From Candidatus Martarchaeota archaeon (GTDB lineage Archaea > Micrarchaeota > Micrarchaeia > Micrarchaeales > Micrarchaeaceae): DNA of 37,025 nucleotides. The stretch covers positions 1 through 37,025 of the forward strand of contig JAMCZN010000033.1 in NCBI GenBank assembly GCA_023485505.1, written 5' to 3'. Each line of letters begins with the position of its first letter. Position 1 is the stretch's first letter. The position numbers and the translations under genes were made by a program. The notes beneath the pieces were generated by a model, which was given only the letters and a program-made list of their open reading frames with translations, did no database searches and was not told the DNA's origin. Below are positions 7,682-15,689 of the stretch, in pieces.

Positions 7682-7720
7682 GGCAGAGCTATTTGAAATC
7701 GGCTCTGCCGCCCCGTTTTT
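7682..7720 (+). terminator. Hairpin plus T-run terminator
   Basis: GGCAGAGC (7682-7689) and GCTCTGCC (7702-7709) form a perfect 8-bp stem with a 12-base loop, followed by a T run at 7716-7720. It would end the transcript of the micro-ORF. The T run overlaps the stop codon of the convergent gene at 7719. Confidence 0.6.
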
Positions 7721-8159
7721 AACGCCTAAGTAATTTCTTATGCTCCAATTCCAACAGCTGCTTTTTTATTATCCCAATTGGCTCAATGAATAAGTCTCTA
7801 TATGGATTATTTGATACATGACTGTTGCTTGTTATTAGTACGTTGCTGGTATAACTAGCCGACCCGCCCTCATGCACCAGGTATTCCAAATTCATTCTCT
7901 TCCCTGCAAATTCGGTTATGCTTACTACTTCTACCAGCGCAATCCACGTATCTGGAGGCCAACCGCATCGCAATGCAGCAAAATCACCCGGTTTGAATCT
8001 CCCTCTTTGAAGATCTTCGAGCGACCTTAAATGCTTGCCTTCGGACTCCCACTTTTCTCTCATCTCTATGCGATGCTGCAGAAACCGCACGTAGAGCCTA
8101 AGCTTACGATACGACCCAGTTTCCATTTCATAGTTTTTTGTTCTCTTTTGTATGTCCAT
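7719..8159 (-). CDS. Hypothetical basic protein, 146 residues
   Basis: I do not recognise this family. The N-terminal about 50 residues are charged and probably helical (RKLRLYVRFLQHRIEMREKW). A central segment FKPGDFAALRCGWPPDTWIALVEVVSI has the alternating hydrophobic pattern of a small beta barrel. The C-terminus is again helical and basic (KKQLLELEHKKLLRR). There is no signal peptide or membrane span. It starts 15 bases after the end of the HAD phosphatase gene on the same strand, so the two are very probably co-transcribed. Function unknown. Confidence 0.6.
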   Translation of the reverse strand: MDIQKRTKNYEMETGSYRKLRLYVRFLQHRIEMREKWESEGKHLRSLEDLQRGRFKPGDFAALRCGWPPDTWIALVEVVSITEFAGKRMNLEYLVHEGGSASYTSNVLITSNSHVSNNPYRDLFIEPIGIIKKQLLELEHKKLLRR

Positions 8160-8174
8160 TCCACCACCTATACG

Positions 8175-8810
8175 TCATTGCCCCACCCTCTTGGCTTCGT
8201 TATAACCAGCGCATATCCTGAGCATACCTTCCGGTCTCACTATAAAGAATTGGAATCTTTCATCTGTCCTTCTCTTGAAGTAATGTATATTGTCCTCTTT
8301 GTCTTCATATACCTCTATCGAGTCAAACAATTCGCCAAGCTCATCTAGCACTGCACCCTTGAAGATTTCATCATGGACTTCCTCCCCGTTTGGGTTAGTG
8401 AGCAATGCGTCATAGCGCAATCCGATCTCATCCAAAGTCCTCTTAGTATCCTCTTCTACGCGCTTCCACCTTCCAGTAAGGACAACAACCAGAGAATGCT
8501 CGTCATTCTGGTTCAGCTTACTCACAAGGTCAATGTTTGGTCTAATCAAATGCCTGTATTTTGTCGCAACCAGGTCGTGAGACTTTCCCCTTATCTCACG
8601 CGACTGCCTCTGAAATTCAGATTTTGAAAGCGGTCTTCCGAATACTTCTATGTCCGCACGTACCTGCGCATCATCTGTGAACACCAATGTACCGTCAATA
8701 TCCACAACCTTTATTGACGTTTTTCCAGCTTTGCGGCTTTCGCGCAGCATATTCGCAGTAGAGGGATCTATTGACTTGCTTATTGGTTTCGTAGTTTGTG
8801 TTTCGGTCAT
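8175..8810 (-). CDS. HAD-superfamily phosphatase-like protein
   Basis: A 211-residue haloacid-dehalogenase-fold protein. The four motifs are in order: VVDIDGT (nucleophile D37 and acid D39), VVLTGR (T112), the lysine in IFKGAVL (K151), and the acidic motif YEDKEDN (E169, D170, D173). It resembles polynucleotide-kinase-3'-phosphatase-like or LNS2-like HAD proteins with a short helical cap rather than sugar phosphatases, but no substrate can be named. The frame extends to an ATG at 8840. The ATG at 8810 is preferred because GTGAT sits just before it. It is divergent from the Lrp-like regulator, with an intervening AT-rich promoter region of about 126 bases, and upstream of the unknown 146-residue gene. 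Confidence 0.75.
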   Translation of the reverse strand: MTETQTTKPISKSIDPSTANMLRESRKAGKTSIKVVDIDGTLVFTDDAQVRADIEVFGRPLSKSEFQRQSREIRGKSHDLVATKYRHLIRPNIDLVSKLNQNDEHSLVVVLTGRWKRVEEDTKRTLDEIGLRYDALLTNPNGEEVHDEIFKGAVLDELGELFDSIEVYEDKEDNIHYFKRRTDERFQFFIVRPEGMLRICAGYNEAKRVGQ

Positions 8811-8936
8811 ATTTATCACAATACTACTAGGATTATGCAATTATTTCGTAATTCCTTTTTTGACAATTTTTCGATAAATTTTTAGACTTTTGAGAAACAC
8901 ATTTATTGCTTTCCTAACATAAATAATCGTATAAAT

Positions 8937-9986
8937 ATGATAAATTTTGATGTAGAATGCAACTTCAACAAAAAGTACAGCATAGTTACGCGAAAAATAC
9001 TCAGGATGTTGTCAGAGGACGCCAGAATCACAATCACTAGCATGGCAAAAGAGCTGAAGCTTTCTAGAAAGGAGGTAGCAAAACGTTTAGAGCATATAGA
9101 AAAGGAATTTGATATCAAATATACATTGGAACTAAGTAAAACGAGGATTGGTTTCAATAATCCACACCTTATCTTGGTAAAATTCAAGGACAAACCAGAC
9201 TATAAAAAGCTTGCAGCTTTATTTGAAAGATCATATATACCGCAACTTGTCGTTCCTGTGCGCAACGGCACATATGACCTGTTCGTTTATGCAAATTCTT
9301 CATCATTCAGGGATTATGTCCAGTGGGACAGGGATATGAGAAGGGAACTGATGTTGAAATATAATATGCAATGGGAACAATCGCAGATAGTACTCACAAG
9401 GCTCGGCCACATACCACTAAGGGACGTTATAATACAAAGAGCCAGAATTCCGGAAGATGAAAAAAAGATGTTAGTCGTTTTGAATGAGAATTCCCGTATC
9501 TCATTCAAGGAGCTGGCGTCAAAACTGGGCATTAACTACAAAACATGTATATATGACTTCAACATAGTAAAGAAGAAGTATATTAAGCGATTTACGCTAT
9601 CGATTACCAAACCGCCACACATATCCATAATGTCTTTATTCGCGAAATATGTGCCTACAGAAGCGCACGAACGCGCAAGCAGCTACTCCAGGCGCCTCTA
9701 CACTACAGACGAACAAAACTCGCTCATAAGCAGGTATATACTGAAGATGTCCTTAATAGGAAGCTATGATTCGTTTGCTATTGGCGTATTTGACTGTTTC
9801 GAAGACTCATATACGTATACAGTACAGAGTTATAGGCAGATATTCGACGATTTCTCACCAACCAGGATAGTTTATGGAGAGCTTGGAGAACCATTGCTAG
9901 GAACGCTGCCAATACGCAGCATGGACATAAAGAAGGAGTATCCGCCGAAAAGGAGACACGATACTTATCTTACGAATCAGCAATAA
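8937..9986 (+). CDS. Tandem winged-HTH regulator, Lrp/AsnC-like
   Basis: A 349-residue DNA-binding protein with two similar HTH units. The first, at about 17-58, contains SMAKELKLSRKEVAKRLEHI. The second, at about 174-216, contains ELASKLGINYKTCIYDFNIV. Each is followed by an alpha-beta segment, which suggests a fused duplication of an Lrp-type HTH plus sensor domain. The long form is about twice the usual Lrp length. It is divergently transcribed from the HAD gene and may control it (inference). A TATA-like ACATTTATTG lies about 30 bases before the ATG. Confidence 0.65.
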   Translation: MINFDVECNFNKKYSIVTRKILRMLSEDARITITSMAKELKLSRKEVAKRLEHIEKEFDIKYTLELSKTRIGFNNPHLILVKFKDKPDYKKLAALFERSYIPQLVVPVRNGTYDLFVYANSSSFRDYVQWDRDMRRELMLKYNMQWEQSQIVLTRLGHIPLRDVIIQRARIPEDEKKMLVVLNENSRISFKELASKLGINYKTCIYDFNIVKKKYIKRFTLSITKPPHISIMSLFAKYVPTEAHERASSYSRRLYTTDEQNSLISRYILKMSLIGSYDSFAIGVFDCFEDSYTYTVQSYRQIFDDFSPTRIVYGELGEPLLGTLPIRSMDIKKEYPPKRRHDTYLTNQQ

Positions 9987-10002
9987 TATTTTGCTTGTCC
10001 CT

Positions 10003-12801
10003 TTACCTCTGCCCAAATTTCTCCATGAAATCGCTGTATTGCGCAATCACGGAATCGGGAGATGACGGCTTGACGTTCTTTATTATTGCTTCAAGGTCGC
10101 CCGTGTCTATCTTGCCCTCCGAGCCGGTGCTGATTTCGACTTCCATTGCGGCAGTCCTTGCTTCCCTGCATACGTGAGATATGTCCGCTCCGGTAAAGCC
10201 CTTTGTCAACGTCCCAAGCGCATCGTAATCAACATCGCCAACAGGAGCATTTGAAAGATATGCCATGAATAGTTTTGCCCTGTCCGTGGAATTCGGTGGC
10301 TTGACGAATATGAGCTTGTCGAACCTTCCGGGCCTGAGCAGCGCCGCGTCAAGGGCGAATGGCCTGTTTGTCGAAGCGATTACCACCACGTCGGACAGCT
10401 GCTTCAGCCCGTCGATTTCCTTCAGGACTTCGCTTACCAACTGGGCGCCGAACTCACTCGCATTCTCCCTGTTGGGCACTATGCCATCTATCTCATCAAT
10501 GAACACTATTGAAGGGGCGTTTTCCTTTGCCCTGTTGAATACCTCTTTGATGGTAGCCGTAGAACGCTCCAATCCCTGCTCAGACAGGTCTGCACCGCTA
10601 AGCTCAAGCATTGTTACTCCCTTGATGCTCTTGCTTATTGCACGCATCATCATGGTTTTTCCGCACCCAGGAGGACCGAACATAAGTATGCCGTTAACGG
10701 TCTTTACGCCGTATTTCTTCATTATGTCTGGTCTTGTCAATGGTATCTCTACGTTCTCCCTAACTGCCTTTTTCACGGGAGCAAGCCCAATCACATCGTC
10801 TATTGCCACCTTATTGGTCTCCTCATCCTCTTCTGGCTGCTTGCCCTGGCTCCTTTCAAAATCCAGCTTGAATGTCTTGTATTCATCGATCTGCGAGAGG
10901 GATGTAGATGGTTTGGTGCTCTTTACCGCCCTCAACAGGTCATCGGTCGTTATTTCCAATATTGTTTGTGCGCTTACCGCTTCGCTTACCACCGTCTGGC
11001 CAACGATTTCGCATAACGACTTTATGTCTGCGCCGGAATACCTTTCGGTCACTGCCGCAAGCTTTCCATAATCGATATTCTCTTCAACCGGCAACTGTGA
11101 TAGGTACATTTTGAATATTATCTCCCTGCCCTCTTTGTCCGGAAGAGGCATGTATATTATCTTGTCGAACCTTCCGGGCCTGAGCATGGCTTTGTCCATT
11201 AAGTCTGGCCTGTTTGTGGCGCCGACGATTATGACTCCGCTGACCTTCTGGAATCCGTCCATTTCAACAAGAAGCTGCGATAATGAATGCCTTCTCGTGT
11301 CATCTGCGGTGGAGTTGTCCCTCGTCTCCGCTATTGCATCTATCTCATCTATGAACAATACGCAAGGTCTGTTCTTTTTTGCAGTGGCGAACATGTTGGA
11401 TATGGCCCTTTCGGTTTCACCGGGGAAAGCGGATATCACGCTTGATGCCTTTACTGAATAGAAACCGGCATGAATCTCATTGGATAAAGCCCTCATCAAC
11501 AGAGTCTTACCTGTTCCCGGAGGTCCGAACAGCAATATCCCCTTTACCGGCCTTATATTGTAGGCTCTTGCTATGCCAGGCTGTTCTATCGGGCCTATTA
11601 TTGCATCTTTTATCTCCTTTTTCGTCCTTTCATAGTTGCCTATGTCCCTAAACGACTCCGATGACGATCCTCCGGACAAATCCTCAAAGGCCTCTCCGAA
11701 TTTCATCCTTACGTCGCGCTTCCTTACATCAAGAGACCTTACTACGGTCAGCCCATAGTACTCCAGGAATGCGAGTGACAATGGAGCAATGGCAAAGCTT
11801 GCCAAGGCTATTATGAAAAACAACGGGCTTATGTTAGAATAGATAGATAATGCTATGAACGATATGGGGTATAGTATGCCGAAAGTACTGGATATTGCGC
11901 CCTTATACTTTGACCTGCTCTTGATCGCATACGAATCGATCAGTATTAACGACGCGAAAAGGACCGCCAACTGCGCTATATATGCAAGCGGATTAGACGC
12001 CAAAGCAACAGCTATCGCATTGAATGTCGGACCTATGTAAGGAATTGTCTGATGGCCAGTGAACAGCGACACCGCATAGGATGCGGTTGACGAGAAGTTC
12101 ATCAGGCTCGGCGCGGGCCTTGCGGCGGTATCAACTGCAAGTATTGGCCCAAAATACTGCTGCTCGGACGAGTAGCCTGCGGCCGAATTGTACACGATGA
12201 ACCCGGTATTCTGTATACCAGTTATTGCAGACGTGGCTATTATCATCAGCAACGCTATCAATATGGTCAAAACGGCGCGTTTGTTGCCTATGGTGATTAC
12301 CGCAAAGATGAATGCGGGTATCTCAAACATGTATCCTAGTGGCGAAAACGCCAAGGCGACCATCAGATAAATGAACGCGACGACCCTGTAGTGCATGTAT
12401 CCGAATATGAGTATTATCGTCGCACCGGCCAGGAATGCCCATGCCAAAGTCGGTATCTGGTACATGAATACTGGATACGCAACAAACGTGAATACCACCA
12501 GTCCAAGAAAGGGCTGGTATGCCGTGGCTATGAAGACGACCACGAACAGCGCGACAGCTATCGGCCATGGATAGAACCCTATTGATAAAGACAGGACAAG
12601 GAAAGCCAGGCTTATTATTATGGCATCTACGAAGCTTTCTGCCGTCGTAAGATTGAGCAACTTGTCCTTCACGTTGTAGAATCCTACGCCCTTGGCCTTC
12701 TTGTACTTCTTTCTTATGAGCTGCTGGGCTATTGTGCTTTCGCTCTCTTTTGGATTTTCTGTTTGAACTGCATCACTCTTAGCACTAGGCCTCCCTTCCA
12801 T
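10003..12801 (-). CDS. Membrane-anchored tandem AAA+ ATPase, Cdc48-like
   Basis: A 932-residue protein. A charged N-terminal tail (1-50) leads into a hydrophobic region at about 57-347 with roughly eight or nine likely membrane spans and a more polar loop at about 195-260. Two Cdc48/VCP-type AAA+ modules follow. D1 has Walker A GPPGTGKT (426-433), Walker B VLFIDEID (481-488) and arginine-finger motif RPGRFD (541-546). D2 has GPPGCGKT (709-716), IVFIDEID (765-772) and RPGRFD (823-828). Both modules look catalytically complete. The double-psi-barrel N domain of Cdc48 is absent, and no HExxH protease domain is present as in FtsH. It probably extracts or remodels membrane or membrane-associated proteins (inference). 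It is monocistronic, with a CTATATAG box about 32 bases upstream of the ATG. Confidence 0.88.
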   Translation of the reverse strand: MEGRPSAKSDAVQTENPKESESTIAQQLIRKKYKKAKGVGFYNVKDKLLNLTTAESFVDAIIISLAFLVLSLSIGFYPWPIAVALFVVVFIATAYQPFLGLVVFTFVAYPVFMYQIPTLAWAFLAGATIILIFGYMHYRVVAFIYLMVALAFSPLGYMFEIPAFIFAVITIGNKRAVLTILIALLMIIATSAITGIQNTGFIVYNSAAGYSSEQQYFGPILAVDTAARPAPSLMNFSSTASYAVSLFTGHQTIPYIGPTFNAIAVALASNPLAYIAQLAVLFASLILIDSYAIKSRSKYKGAISSTFGILYPISFIALSIYSNISPLFFIIALASFAIAPLSLAFLEYYGLTVVRSLDVRKRDVRMKFGEAFEDLSGGSSSESFRDIGNYERTKKEIKDAIIGPIEQPGIARAYNIRPVKGILLFGPPGTGKTLLMRALSNEIHAGFYSVKASSVISAFPGETERAISNMFATAKKNRPCVLFIDEIDAIAETRDNSTADDTRRHSLSQLLVEMDGFQKVSGVIIVGATNRPDLMDKAMLRPGRFDKIIYMPLPDKEGREIIFKMYLSQLPVEENIDYGKLAAVTERYSGADIKSLCEIVGQTVVSEAVSAQTILEITTDDLLRAVKSTKPSTSLSQIDEYKTFKLDFERSQGKQPEEDEETNKVAIDDVIGLAPVKKAVRENVEIPLTRPDIMKKYGVKTVNGILMFGPPGCGKTMMMRAISKSIKGVTMLELSGADLSEQGLERSTATIKEVFNRAKENAPSIVFIDEIDGIVPNRENASEFGAQLVSEVLKEIDGLKQLSDVVVIASTNRPFALDAALLRPGRFDKLIFVKPPNSTDRAKLFMAYLSNAPVGDVDYDALGTLTKGFTGADISHVCREARTAAMEVEISTGSEGKIDTGDLEAIIKNVKPSSPDSVIAQYSDFMEKFGQR

Positions 12802-12828
12802 TGAACCAATAATAATTCGGGGCTATTC

Positions 12829-12836
12829 CTATATAG
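12829..12836 (-). promoter_or_regulatory. TATA box of the membrane AAA+ gene
   Basis: On the minus strand CTATATAG lies centred about 32 bases before the ATG at 12801, which predicts a leader of only a few bases and no Shine-Dalgarno site. Confidence 0.5.
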
Positions 12837-12901
12837 AGGTTTTGATATGGCCACAGATAAAGTATAATAATTTTAAGCTTTATGTAACAACACTATAAGC
12901 A

Positions 12902-13010
12902 CCCGTCGTAGCTCAATGGCAGAGCGATCGGCTGTAGTTTGTTCCTAACATGATGCATGTTAAACATGTTAGATACCGATAGGCTGGGAGTTCAAATCTC
13001 CCCGACGGGA
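12902..13010 (+). tRNA. tRNA-Tyr (anticodon GTA) with intron
   Basis: Acceptor CCCGTCG (12902-12908) pairs with CGACGGG (13003-13009), discriminator A13010. The first pair is C1-G72, the archaeal tyrosine identity element. D arm GCTC/GAGC; anticodon stem ATCGG (12927-12931)/CCGAT (12976-12980); anticodon GTA at 12934-12936. T arm GGGAG/CTCCC with loop TTCAAAT. A 37-base intron interrupts the anticodon loop after position 37 (about 12938-12974). It carries the 8-bp stem CTAACATG/CATGTTAG expected to help form the splicing-endonuclease bulge-helix-bulge. CCA is not encoded. A TATA-like TTTTAAG lies about 26 bases upstream. Confidence 0.95.
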
Positions 13011-13036
13011 TTCTTTGTGTTATATGGAGGATAACG

Positions 13037-13495
13037 ATGGAAGAAAACTGCATTTTCTGCAAGATAGTAAAGGGGGAAATCCCCTCATATAAGATATGGG
13101 AAGATGACCGATATATCGCAGTGCTTGACGCATTCCCGAACATAAAGGGACAGACCCTTGTGATGCCAAAGGAGCATATTGACAGCTATGCATTTGGCCT
13201 GAAGATCCCAGAATATGTCACGTTCATGAAGGAGGTAAAAACAGTGTGCAAGCTCCTTCAGAAGAGGATGAAGGTCCCAAGAGTGCATATGGTCCTTGAG
13301 GGAGTGTTGGTAAGCCACCTACACGCAAAACTTTACCCGGCGGTGGGCTTCGAAAAGGGGCAATCTTTCCCAGAGCAGACACCAGTATTCTTCGATAAGT
13401 ACCCAGGATATGTAACCAGCGTAAGGGGTGATAAAGCCAGCAATGAGGAGTTGGAAGCGCTCAGAAAGCAGATTGCGGGGGACAGTGCTAATTGA
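13037..13495 (+). CDS. HIT-family nucleotide hydrolase/transferase
   Basis: A 152-residue histidine-triad protein of the HINT-like type. CIFCKIVKGEIPS near the start includes the zinc-type C5-x2-C8 pair, and the active-site segment is SHLHAKLYP. In the usual H-x-H-x-H signature the middle histidine (H96 here) is the nucleophile; it and H94 are present, while the third position is lysine (K98). Such proteins act on AMP-linked substrates or dinucleoside polyphosphates. Ribosome-binding site GGAGG lies 11 bases before the ATG. The gene follows tRNA-Tyr by 26 bases and overlaps the 3' end of the convergent Nudix gene by 8 bases. Confidence 0.85.
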   Translation: MEENCIFCKIVKGEIPSYKIWEDDRYIAVLDAFPNIKGQTLVMPKEHIDSYAFGLKIPEYVTFMKEVKTVCKLLQKRMKVPRVHMVLEGVLVSHLHAKLYPAVGFEKGQSFPEQTPVFFDKYPGYVTSVRGDKASNEELEALRKQIAGDSAN

Positions 13496-13892
13496 TCAGA
13501 CCATCCTTGAGCAACCTTTCCGTCAACCAGCCCTTCAGGCTGTCTATAAGTTCACCATCTTCTCCTTTGTATTTTGAGTCGACCCACATCAATTCCCCTA
13601 TTTCGGGATCGGTTATCTTGAATTCGCGGTTTGGATGGACAATAAAAAAGGAAAGCTTCATGACGACATCTTTTTCTATTGGTGATTTGGTTTCTATCTC
13701 GCCATATGGCTCTACTTTAGAGGGTATGAATCCCAATTCTTCACCAAGCTCACGTTTTACGCTCTGGTCCGCAGTTTCACCGTTTTCAACGTGACCGCCT
13801 GGCGAGGTCCATATGCTTCTTCCCACATTCCTGACAACAAGGAACTTTTTATCCTTGATTATTACCGCACAGGACTTGTGCTTTACCTTCAT
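13488..13892 (-). CDS. Nudix hydrolase
   Basis: A 134-residue single-domain Nudix protein. The Nudix box spans residues 33-55: GHVENGE, then RELGEELGF, with G33, E39, R47, E48, E51, E52 and G54 in place. It hydrolyses a nucleoside diphosphate linked to another moiety; an (d)NTP-cleaning or ADP-ribose role is possible but not determined. A TATA-like TTTATATAA on the minus strand at about 13923-13932 lies about 36 bases upstream, and GGTGT just before the ATG may act as the ribosome-binding site. It is convergent with and overlaps the HIT gene by 8 bases. Confidence 0.88.
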   Translation of the reverse strand: MKVKHKSCAVIIKDKKFLVVRNVGRSIWTSPGGHVENGETADQSVKRELGEELGFIPSKVEPYGEIETKSPIEKDVVMKLSFFIVHPNREFKITDPEIGELMWVDSKYKGEDGELIDSLKGWLTERLLKDGLIN

Positions 13893-13978
13893 CTGAACAC
13901 CCGATAGACATCGGAAGCATTAATTATATAAATCAGCAAGTTCAATACTTAATCGCGTGACACACATTTCTGGTATAT

Positions 13979-14051
13979 GCCTTGGTAGTCTAGTGGTCTA
14001 GGATGCGAGCCTGTCACGCTTGCGACCCGGGTTCGAATCCCGGCCAAGGCG
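13979..14051 (+). tRNA. tRNA-Asp (anticodon GTC)
   Basis: Acceptor GCCTTGG (13979-13985) pairs with CCAAGGC (14044-14050). Discriminator is G14051, as expected for tRNA-Asp. Anticodon GTC is at 14013-14015, and the T arm is CCGGG-TTCGAAT-CCCGG. The fold is fully canonical, 73 bases, no intron, and CCA not encoded. Confidence 0.97.
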
Positions 14052-14278
14052 TCTTCTGCTCACCCATGTCTTCTCTCATCCACCTTTACCTTTAGTCAGG
14101 TATAGATATTCGGATAAAGCAAGAAAGTTTGTGGTAATATGATGAAAGGTATGGCTTATGAATGTGGTAGAGGCGCGTATGTTACGCCAGAGTTTGGGGG
14201 CTGGATTCAAATGAGCTTGATAGTGACAAAATCAAAGTCCGATTGCCGTTTTCCCAACTATCCGGTCAAGACCCCAGG
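14052..14278. other. Intergenic region without a convincing gene
   Basis: 227 bases between tRNA-Asp and the convergent end of the GNAT gene. A 64-codon plus-strand frame (14139-14333) begins here but runs into the antisense of the GNAT gene and shows no recognisable motif. No duplicated tRNA-Asp 3' end indicating an integrated element was seen. Confidence 0.4.
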
Positions 14279-14773
14279 TCATACCCTCTTTACATATTCC
14301 ACATTGTACAGTTCATATCCCAGCTTCTTATAGAACTTTTGTGCTTTCGTGTTTGGGCCATACACGCTTATCCTTATGTGTGAACAGCCCACCTTTTTTA
14401 AATAAGACTCAGCAGCATGCAACAGCTTTTTTCCTACCTTCTGGCCCCTATAAGCGGAATCAACATACAAATCAAACACCTCGCCGTATCTTACCCAATC
14501 CTTTGTCCCCAATTTTACCATTTTGCTCATTGGCCTTATGAATGACGATGAATAGCCGATTATCTTCTTGTCCTTCGTCTCGGCCAAGTATATCACCCCC
14601 TTGTTCTTTGATAAGAGCTTGATTGTGGTCTGCATACCCGCGCGCCCATAGCCCTCTTTCATCACTTCGATGTCAAAGATATCGGTAGAATCCACAAATC
14701 CCTTCAAGCCTTCGATTAACCTTATAAGCTCCTGCTTATCGCTTTCCCTATATCTGCGAATCCTTACTTCCAT
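14279..14773 (-). CDS. GNAT-family N-acetyltransferase
   Basis: A 164-residue acetyltransferase-fold protein. The acetyl-CoA pyrophosphate loop is YRGQKVGKKLL (R109-G110-Q111-K112-V113-G114), preceded by the beta strand VFDLYVDSAY and followed by the NTKAQKFYKKLGY motif B region. Length is typical of a single GNAT domain. The acceptor substrate cannot be assigned. It is divergent from the DUF429 gene, with 53 bases between start codons. Confidence 0.85.
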   Translation of the reverse strand: MEVRIRRYRESDKQELIRLIEGLKGFVDSTDIFDIEVMKEGYGRAGMQTTIKLLSKNKGVIYLAETKDKKIIGYSSSFIRPMSKMVKLGTKDWVRYGEVFDLYVDSAYRGQKVGKKLLHAAESYLKKVGCSHIRISVYGPNTKAQKFYKKLGYELYNVEYVKRV

Positions 14774-14797
14774 AATGTCTCAAACATGGATGAGAGC

Positions 14798-14805
14798 TTT
14801 TATAA
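14798..14805 (+). promoter_or_regulatory. TATA box of the DUF429 gene
   Basis: TTTTATAA is centred about 25 bases before the ATG at 14827 and no Shine-Dalgarno site precedes that ATG, which predicts a leaderless transcript. Confidence 0.55.
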
Positions 14806-14826
14806 TCCCATTTACCATCAAATACT

Positions 14827-15630
14827 ATGCTGTTTATTGGCCTGGACCTCGCATGGTCCACTAAGAATGGAAGCGGGATCGCGATAATAGACGCGGACAA
14901 AAAATCTGGTTCTGTGGTAAAGTGCGGCATAGTTTATTCTGATCAGGAGATACTCGAGTACATCGAAAGTAATGTTGGTCAGAAAGATGCCTTTATAGCA
15001 ATAGATGCACCTCTAATAGTACCGAACATGACTGGTAGGAGGGTTGCTGAAGAGATAGTTGGTGGCCTTTTCAGGAGATATAATGCAGGAGCCCACCCCG
15101 CCAACAGGGAAAGGCTTGGTTCCTGGTCCAATGGAAAGATTAGGGGTGAAGATCTGTCTACACTTCTAAAAGGCAGGGGTTTTGCGCACAGTCCATACAT
15201 AGATAGGTATGAAACAACAAGAAAGTTCTTTGAGGTCTACCCGCATCCATCAATGGTTGTATTGTTTGGTCTAAATAAAATAATACAATACAAAGCAAAA
15301 CCAAACAGAGATTATAAATTCAGGTACAATGCCTTCAAGGAATATCAAAAACACCTTTCGGGCCTTTCAAAGGCGGTGCCAAAGCTCAAGATACCAAATG
15401 ACATTGTTGGAAAAAGCGTAACGGATTTAAAGGCACAGAAGCTCAAGGACTATGAGGACATGCTAGACAGCATATTCTGCGCCTATATAGCATATTACTG
15501 CTGGACATTCCCAAATAAATGTGCAGTTCTGGGCGATATGGAAAACGGCTATATCCTTACTCCGATAACGGACCAAATGAGAAGGCAACTAACGGTTTCT
15601 GAATCCCAGACTAAACTTAAAACTTTCTAA
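14827..15630 (+). CDS. DUF429 protein, predicted RNase H-fold nuclease
   Basis: A 267-residue protein starting IGLDLAWSTKNGSGIAII, the first strand and acidic residue of an RNase H-like fold as seen in DUF429/COG4923 proteins. FIAIDAPLIVPN supplies the second acidic residue, and FFEVYPHPS plus DYEDMLDSIFCAYIAY fit the later conserved blocks. The family is predicted, not shown, to be a nuclease. Length is normal. The start is supported by the TATA box at leaderless distance. It is followed after 59 bases by a methyltransferase gene. Confidence 0.7.
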   Translation: MLFIGLDLAWSTKNGSGIAIIDADKKSGSVVKCGIVYSDQEILEYIESNVGQKDAFIAIDAPLIVPNMTGRRVAEEIVGGLFRRYNAGAHPANRERLGSWSNGKIRGEDLSTLLKGRGFAHSPYIDRYETTRKFFEVYPHPSMVVLFGLNKIIQYKAKPNRDYKFRYNAFKEYQKHLSGLSKAVPKLKIPNDIVGKSVTDLKAQKLKDYEDMLDSIFCAYIAYYCWTFPNKCAVLGDMENGYILTPITDQMRRQLTVSESQTKLKTF

Positions 15631-15689
15631 AATCGCAAAGGGCAACCCATTACCAAAGCATTTTAGCTGCTCCTTCACATCTCTAGAGC

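Noticed and set aside
10265-11071. Long open frame opposite the AAA+ gene
   Set aside because: It is a shadow of the real minus-strand gene, whose Walker motifs are unmistakable.
14139-14145. ATGATGA resembling a C box of a C/D guide RNA
   Set aside because: No matching D box (CTGA) was found at a suitable distance and no C'/D' pair is present.
13979-14278. Integrated element at tRNA-Asp
   Set aside because: No integrase gene and no second copy of the tRNA 3' end was found in the window.
14139-14333. 64-codon plus-strand frame after tRNA-Asp
   Set aside because: Its last third is antisense to the GNAT gene, no motif or good ribosome-binding site is visible, and composition does not support a protein.
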